From positions 84,695,020 through 84,759,019 of the forward strand of contig CM070634.1 of the NCBI GenBank assembly GCA_036346255.1: a stretch of DNA of 64,000 bases, read 5' to 3'. The translations under genes were made by a program, and so were the position numbers. The notes beneath the pieces are model-generated. The model searched no databases and was not told where the DNA came from. It saw nothing but the letters and a program-made list of their open reading frames with translations. Every line of letters begins with the position of its first letter. The first letter of the stretch is position 1. This stretch comes from Ampelocalamus luodianensis (taxonomy: Eukaryota > Streptophyta > Magnoliopsida > Poales > Poaceae). This document shows positions 58,439 to 64,000 of this stretch, piece by piece.

Positions 58439-59026
58439 CGGATAATGACTATATATAACAACGGACGGCAATAATCACCATTACTTACTAGTAACCGCAA
58501 CCATTCTTGTCTAGTCAAGAGGCGTAAACGGTCGCCATTACTCACTAGTAATAGCGCCGTTCTTGCTTAGTCAAGAGGCGGAAACGGTCGCCATTACTCA
58601 CTAATGCGGCAACGCATATCGCCACCATTATTTGAATCGGTTGCAATCGTTCTTTTAATTGCAAAAATGAAGAGACCGAAATGCGATCGCAATTATTGCC
58701 AACCGTTTATTGCGAGTCGGTGCGTTTCGATTTTCGAATAGATAAAGAAAAATGCGCACGCACCCGACACGCCTGTGTACGCGCGCACATGCACGACACG
58801 GCTCGGCTCGGCACGGCTCGGCGAGGCGAGGCGAGCGAGCGCGCGCGTGTATTGGCTCTCTCCAATTGCACAAGAGGACTCCCACGTTCCACCTTATAAA
58901 TTGGTGTAACTCCCCTTTAACTCTCCATATGGGACTAAAAAGGTTTAGCACATGCATATGGGCCTTTGGGATTTTCCAGGAATTAATTAGAATTAAAGTT
59001 GGGCCTAGCCCATATTAAATCCAACA
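58439..59026 (-). mobile_element. LTR of copia element 2
   Basis: On the minus strand the polypurine tract GGTGGGGGAT (from about 59,036) is followed by TGTTGGATTTAATATGGGC, the LTR start at 59026. A TATA box, TTTATAAGGTGGA, lies at about 58,890. A cggctcggcacgg-type GC-rich simple repeat follows (58,798-58,850). The lower boundary is uncertain because the matching leader copy runs off the window. Confidence 0.65.
58475..58609. repeat. ~57-bp tandem repeat in the copia LTR
   Basis: Units starting tc(a/g)ccattact.actagtaa begin at 58475, 58532 and 58588, the third partial. Each carries cttagtcaagaggcg.aaacgg. Confidence 0.8.
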
Positions 59027-59499
59027 ATCCCCCACCAGATCCCAAGGGCACATGTCAAATTCCTTGATCCACAGTATTGTTTTAATATATCAGTGTTTCG
59101 ATGGAGACCGGTTAAGGTTGAACATCCATCTAGAACAGAAGCTACACTTATCCACAACTGCACAATGGACTAAGCCTTGAATTGGCAGTTTTGTGTGAAT
59201 AAGTTTCACTTAAGTCCTTAACTGATACTAGGCTGCCAGGCATCCCCGCGGGTTGGAGCATATAAGTCATACTCCTGGCCTATTCATGAGCTTCCTAGAG
59301 ATTACCCTATCTCATAGACTGTGACTAGCAGTCGGGCTCATATAGGTGTGTTCTTTCAAGATCGCTCAGAGGACAAAGATCTTTGCTTAAATAAGCCACA
59401 GAACACATTAAGATAAAATCAACCTACCATACAGATTTAGGAGAGAATTGCATCTCCAATGGAGTGGGTCTATAAAGGTACTCTCCTCCCAGTTAACCA

Positions 59500-62400
59500 A
59501 AAGCTTGTTTCGCCAATCCTACTTCACGGGATCTCCGATCATATAGGATGGGTTACCACTATGGTATAACTCACGTGGGTCTCAAACCCATCTCCCTTGA
59601 TGCATTGTCTATCACATTCGTGATAAACCCTTTGTGAAGGGATCGCGATTCTTAGTCGTTTGGATATAATCCAAAGCTATTACTCGGAGTTTCTCATTTT
59701 CTGACAGACTTGATCTTCTCTTCACATGTCTTGATGATTACATATTATCCTTAGAACTGCTCACCTTGACGATCACGATCGATTGTCACGCTTCATCGAA
59801 TAGCGATGCACGGTTTATCAACCACCGCAGATCCATCAAGAGCTCACGAAGCCATTCGCTTCAAAGATGCGATATCTAATGCCGTGAGTTACGCTTCCAT
59901 TGTTGACCTCGTTAAGATGGTGCGCTTGCAAGACTTCCATAAAACAGCGCCACCTCCAAGTGTGAAGACATATCCACTTGTGGCCTTAATCTCATCGACA
60001 TCGATATCCGCTTGAATCACTATAACCCTCTAGTACCCTAGGTACCCAGATAGTGAATGCCATAACTCATATTACCCTTTAGATAGCGCATTACCCTCTC
60101 AAGAGCATGCCAATGATCATCTCCGGATTAGAAACAAACCGCTTGGTTTGCTCACAAAGAAGCGAGATGTCGAACCCGTACCGCTAGCTAAATACATAAG
60201 TGAACCAATTATCCGAGAATATCTCAATTGGTCTCGGCTATTCTCCGATTCTTCCTAAGCAACACGCTAGGATCATAAGGTGTTGGAGAAGGTTTGCGAT
60301 CGCTATAACCAAAACGACTCGAACCTTTTCCACATAATGAGATTGCAACAATGTAATCCCACCATCATCACCTCTCAACGACTTGATGTTCAAGATAATA
60401 TCGCTACTCCTGCATCTTTCATCTCAAAATTCGAGACAAGAAATCCTTGACCTCCTTAATCACATTAAGGTTGGTCCCAAAGATCGATATGTCATCAACA
60501 TACGGACATAGAATGACTCCTCGCCCCACCATGGCGATAATACACACATCAATCGACTTCATTTACAATAAAGCTGCAGATGTTAAGGTTCTCGAATTTT
60601 TCATATCACCGCTAGGTGCTTGTTTAAGACCATACAAAGATTTCAACAACTTGCACACCTTTCCTTCTTGACCATTTACTACAAATCCATCTGGTTGTTC
60701 CATGTAAATTTCCTCGTCCAACTCTCCATTTAGAAAAGTCGTCTTAACATCCATCGATGAGCAGAAGACCGTGTGAGGCGACAGAGATAGTAGTACTCGA
60801 ATAGTGGTCAATCTAGCCACAGGTGAATAAGTATCAAAGAAATCTTCGCCTTCCTTTTGGGTATAACCCTTGGCCACAAGCCGTGCCTTATACTTCTCGA
60901 TAGTACCATCAGGCCTAAGCTTCTTTTTGAACACCCACTTACATCCTACAGGTTTACAACCATAAGGACGCTCAGTGATCTCCCAAGTTCCATTAGAGAT
61001 AATGGAATCCATTTCACTCCGATCGCTTCCTTCCAAAGATTCCGCATCCGGAGAAGCATATGCTTGAATATGGTACTTGGAGTATCATCCACAAGGTACA
61101 CAATGAAATCGAACCAAAAGACTTTGCGCCCTTTGTCTTTTACTCTTCCTCAGAGTTTCATTGTCTTCCTCCTCGGGAATTTGATCAGGGGTTTGCTCAA
61201 AATATTCCATTGGAATGGCAGGTTCAGGAGTTGTATCAGGCTCCTGACTCGATAAACTAGGCATATCTTTCATCGGAAAAATATCCTCAAAGAATGTAGC
61301 ATCTCTGGACTCCATAATTGTACCGACATGCACGTCAGTACTCAGATTTCACCACTAGAAATCTATATCCAACGCTATGGTGAGCATGGCCTAAAAAGAC
61401 GCAATCCACGGTTTTGGTCCAAGCTTACGCTTCTTGAAATTGGCACATTGACTTTCGCCAAACAACCCCAAGTGCGCAAATATGAAAGTGATAGTCTTTT
61501 CTTCTCCCATTGTTCAAATGGAGTTATCTCTTTATTCTTTGTGGGAACCCTATTTAGAACATGACATGAAGTCAATATAGCCTCCCCCCACCATGCCTTG
61601 GAAAGACCCGCTGTGTCTAACATGGCGTTAACCAAATCGATTAGAGTGCGGTTTTTCCTTTCAAAGAACCCCGTTTGACTGGGTGAATAGGAGGCGTCCT
61701 CTCATGGATTATACCATGTTCCTCACGTAATAAAATGAACTCATTAGAAAAGTACTCACACCACGATCGGACCTAACCCTTTGATTTTCTTTTCAAGTTG
61801 GTTCTCACTTCGCCTTATAGATTTTAAAGTAGTGAAGAGCTTCATCTTTAGTTTTCAAAAGATACACATATGTAACCTAGTGGAGTCATCAATCAAAGTC
61901 ATGAAATATCTCTTACCACCTTTTGTCAACACACCATTCATCTCACACAGATCCGAATGTATGAGTTCTAATGGTGCCAAGTTTCTTACCTCCGCGCCTT
62001 GTGAGGCTTACGAGGTCGCTTTGATTGCACACAAACTTGACATTTAGAACCTTTGGCAAGGGTGAATTTCGGGATTAACTCTAAACTGGCTAACGCCATG
62101 CAACTAAAATTTATGTGACAAAGTCGTGAATGCCAAATAGTAGTCTCATTACCACGAAAATATGATTCACAACATTATTACACAAATCTGAAAGAGATAG
62201 GCGGAACAAGCCTCCGCACATAGCCTTTACCAACAAATTGTCCACATTTGGACATTACAAATTTATTGGACTCAAATACTAGTCTAAAGCCATCTCTACA
62301 CGAAGAGATCCGCTCACGAGATTCTTATTGATAGATGGCACATGATGCACGTTCTTGCTTGCACAATCTTTCCAAGTAAACTTCGATCGACCGTGCCAAC

Positions 62401-63726
62401 ACCATGAGCAGTGGCATGTGACCCGCTCCCCATTAGAACTACTGAATCCCGAGTGACTCGTAAGAAGAAAACAATGAAATATCAGCACACACATGTATAT
62501 TAGCACCGTTGTCTATCCACCAATCGGTAGATTGACATACGAAAAGAACAAGAGGTAAATTACCATACCACAAGTTCCCGCCTCAAGAGTACCAACAACA
62601 ACATTGGCGGACTTGGAATTTCGCCCTTTGCGATTCTTCACACCTTGCGTTGGATCGCAATCCTTGGCCCAATGACCGATTCGCCACACACAAAGCAAAG
62701 GCCATCCTTTGTGTTCTTCTTCTTCTTTTAAAGCTTGTTGTTTGTGCATCTTGTTTTTGCCTTTGAACTTTTGAGCTTGGCCATTCTTTTCTCGCACCAC
62801 ATTGGCACTAGAATGTCCTCATTTCCTCTAGTGTGTGTATCTTTTGCCCTCTACTTTTCTTCAACATCAAGAGACCCAATGAGATTTTCAATAAAAACGC
62901 TTGTCTCTTGTGTTTCGAGAAGTAGCAAAATTCCTCCAAGAAGGAGGAAGCTTGGCAATAATGCCTCCCGCGACAAACTTGTCCGTAACACACACTTGAA
63001 ATGCTCAAGTTTTTGGCCATGGATTGTATCTCATGAGCTCTGCTCAACTACTGTAACGGCCATCAACCATTCTATAGTCATGGTATTGCTCCATGAGATA
63101 CGAGCTTCACGCCTGCATCCGAAACCCCAAACTTGGCCTCGAGTGCATCCCACATATCTTTCCCATTTGTAATCACCATGTATGCATCAACTAACTTCTC
63201 ATCAAGAACGCTGATCACGGCACCTTTAAAAAGGTTATCAGCAGCCTCGAACGCTTGCTCCTGTTCAGGAGTAAGTGTTCCTTCAGGCTTGCCTTTTGCC
63301 ACATGAAAAACGTTCATGGCAGTTAGCCAAAGCACCATCTTGGTGCGCCACCTCTTATAATTCGCACCATCGAATTGAGAGGGCTTAAGCGCAGCAGCAA
63401 AGCCAGTTGATGAAAAATGCCTATTATAGTAAGGTTTTTGGATTGTTGAGAATAAGAGCATTTTTCGAATTACTTTAATCCAGAAATATAGTAGATAAAA
63501 CATGATGAATATTCTAGCCACTTTCACAAAGCAAGTAAGCAAGAACACTATAGACATACTAATATCCGTAAGAACGTAAACGAGCATATCTATCACGTTG
63601 TTCAAGGTAACAACTAGTAATATTACTAACCAAGCAATACATATGAAATAGACATACCCGATCCAAAGGGAAGGAGCGGCAGAGTGGAAGAAGAAGCGGC
63701 GCAGGAGTCTTTGTGAGATCGCCGTT
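59500..63726 (-). pseudogene. Ty1-copia gag-pol (element 2), frameshifted
   Basis: Minus-strand order: gag exon 1 (MTNGDLTKTPA, about 63,726) and an intron-like gap, then Gag (FDGANYKRWRTKMVLWLTAM, 63,380-63,070). A zinc knuckle remnant (GHWAKDC) is near 62,660, protease near 62,520, and integrase pieces run 62,050-61,375 (LSKAWWGEAILTSCHVLNRV). Reverse transcriptase is at 61,036-60,563 (CKWVFKKKLRPDGTIEKYKA), then a YVDD region near 60,490 and an RNase H tail to about 59,600. Numerous one- to few-base indels break the frame, and some parts of RT are intact over 150 codons. It shares lineage with element 1. The decay is by short indels more than by stops, so assembly or sequencing errors are a possible partial explanation. 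Confidence 0.85.
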
Positions 63727-64000
63727 TGTCATGACGTAGTGGTAAGTAGTCGTGCGGTGGGCGCCGTGGTAGTAGTCGTCACGGTTGTAGGCGTAGCGAG
63801 AGTCGAATGGAGAGGAAGCGCGAGCGATCGCGCGAACGCTCCCAAAAACCTTATTCGCCCTTGCTCGTGCAAGCCTTCAAGGACGAGGGTTCCGAGGCTG
63901 CTCTCCGTGGCATGACGATACACGCGCCTCGCCGGATGGAGATCGCCGAGACAAAGAACAAAGCGAAGAACTGTGGTGTCTTTCGTGGAGAGAATTGGAG
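63435..64000 (-). mobile_element. Leader and gag exon 1 of copia element 2
   Basis: Direct repeat of 57,870-58,438. The expected 5' LTR lies beyond the right edge of the window. The leader includes TTTTTGGGAGCG (around 63,840) and a gag start at about 63,728. Confidence 0.75.

Noticed and set aside
1..64000. tRNA, rRNA or miRNA genes
   Set aside because: No cloverleaf with conserved A/B boxes and no rRNA core was recognised by eye. Foldback elements could resemble miRNA precursors, but none has a supported mature sequence.

Overview
The window is plant nuclear DNA from a grass. It has GT-AG introns, a GC-rich 5' coding exon above AT-rich downstream exons, and dense grass-type transposons (PIF/Harbinger, hAT, Mutator, Ty1-copia, gypsy). 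I support only two intact-looking host genes, both on the minus strand. One is a cellulose-synthase-like C (CSLC) xyloglucan glucan synthase at 6963-9434, with five exons and 700 codons. The other is a plant ionotropic glutamate-receptor-like (GLR) gene at 30071-44551, with six exons, about 914 codons and a 10.6-kb first intron. From memory, rice chromosome 9 has CSLC2 next to a GLR cluster, so this looks like the orthologous interval of rice or a relative. That rests on recall and was not searched.

Layout. 1-6.9 kb is intergenic, with two abutting PIF/Harbinger-type elements and a small hAT MITE. The larger PIF-type element carries two exon fragments of a DNA polymerase lambda gene. 6.96-9.43 kb is CSLC. 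9.4-13.5 kb is its upstream region plus a copia LTR scrap and a foldback MITE. 13.5-18.7 kb is a decayed copia element. 20.7-21.8 kb is another PIF-type element with a GC-rich interior. 21.9-27.5 kb is a nested stack: a degenerate ~90-bp tandem array interrupted by a Mutator-type MITE and by a hAT element, and the hAT is itself split by a 3.7-kb solo LTR. 29.1-29.4 kb is an inverted-repeat element with four palindromes centred on TGA(C/G)TCA.

30.07-44.55 kb is the GLR gene. Its first intron holds two hAT-type elements, a PIF-type element, the 3' half of an LTR retrotransposon and a Mutator-like element with long inverted ends. 45.4-57.6 kb is a ~0.72-kb local duplication. Between the two copies sits a 9.2-kb LTR element with near-matching 2.6-kb LTRs and no detectable coding capacity (LARD-like). 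The second copy is interrupted by a 1.27-kb DNA transposon. 57.9-64 kb is a second copia element in an LTR-internal-LTR-partial-internal arrangement that runs off the window.

The two genes act separately: CSLC makes the beta-1,4-glucan backbone of xyloglucan in the Golgi, and GLR is a ligand-gated cation channel. The rest is a record of transposition. Target-site duplications could be read directly for most elements. The most unusual structures are a string of four to five different hairpins inside each LTR of the LARD-like element, and the captured polymerase exons that keep their splice sites.
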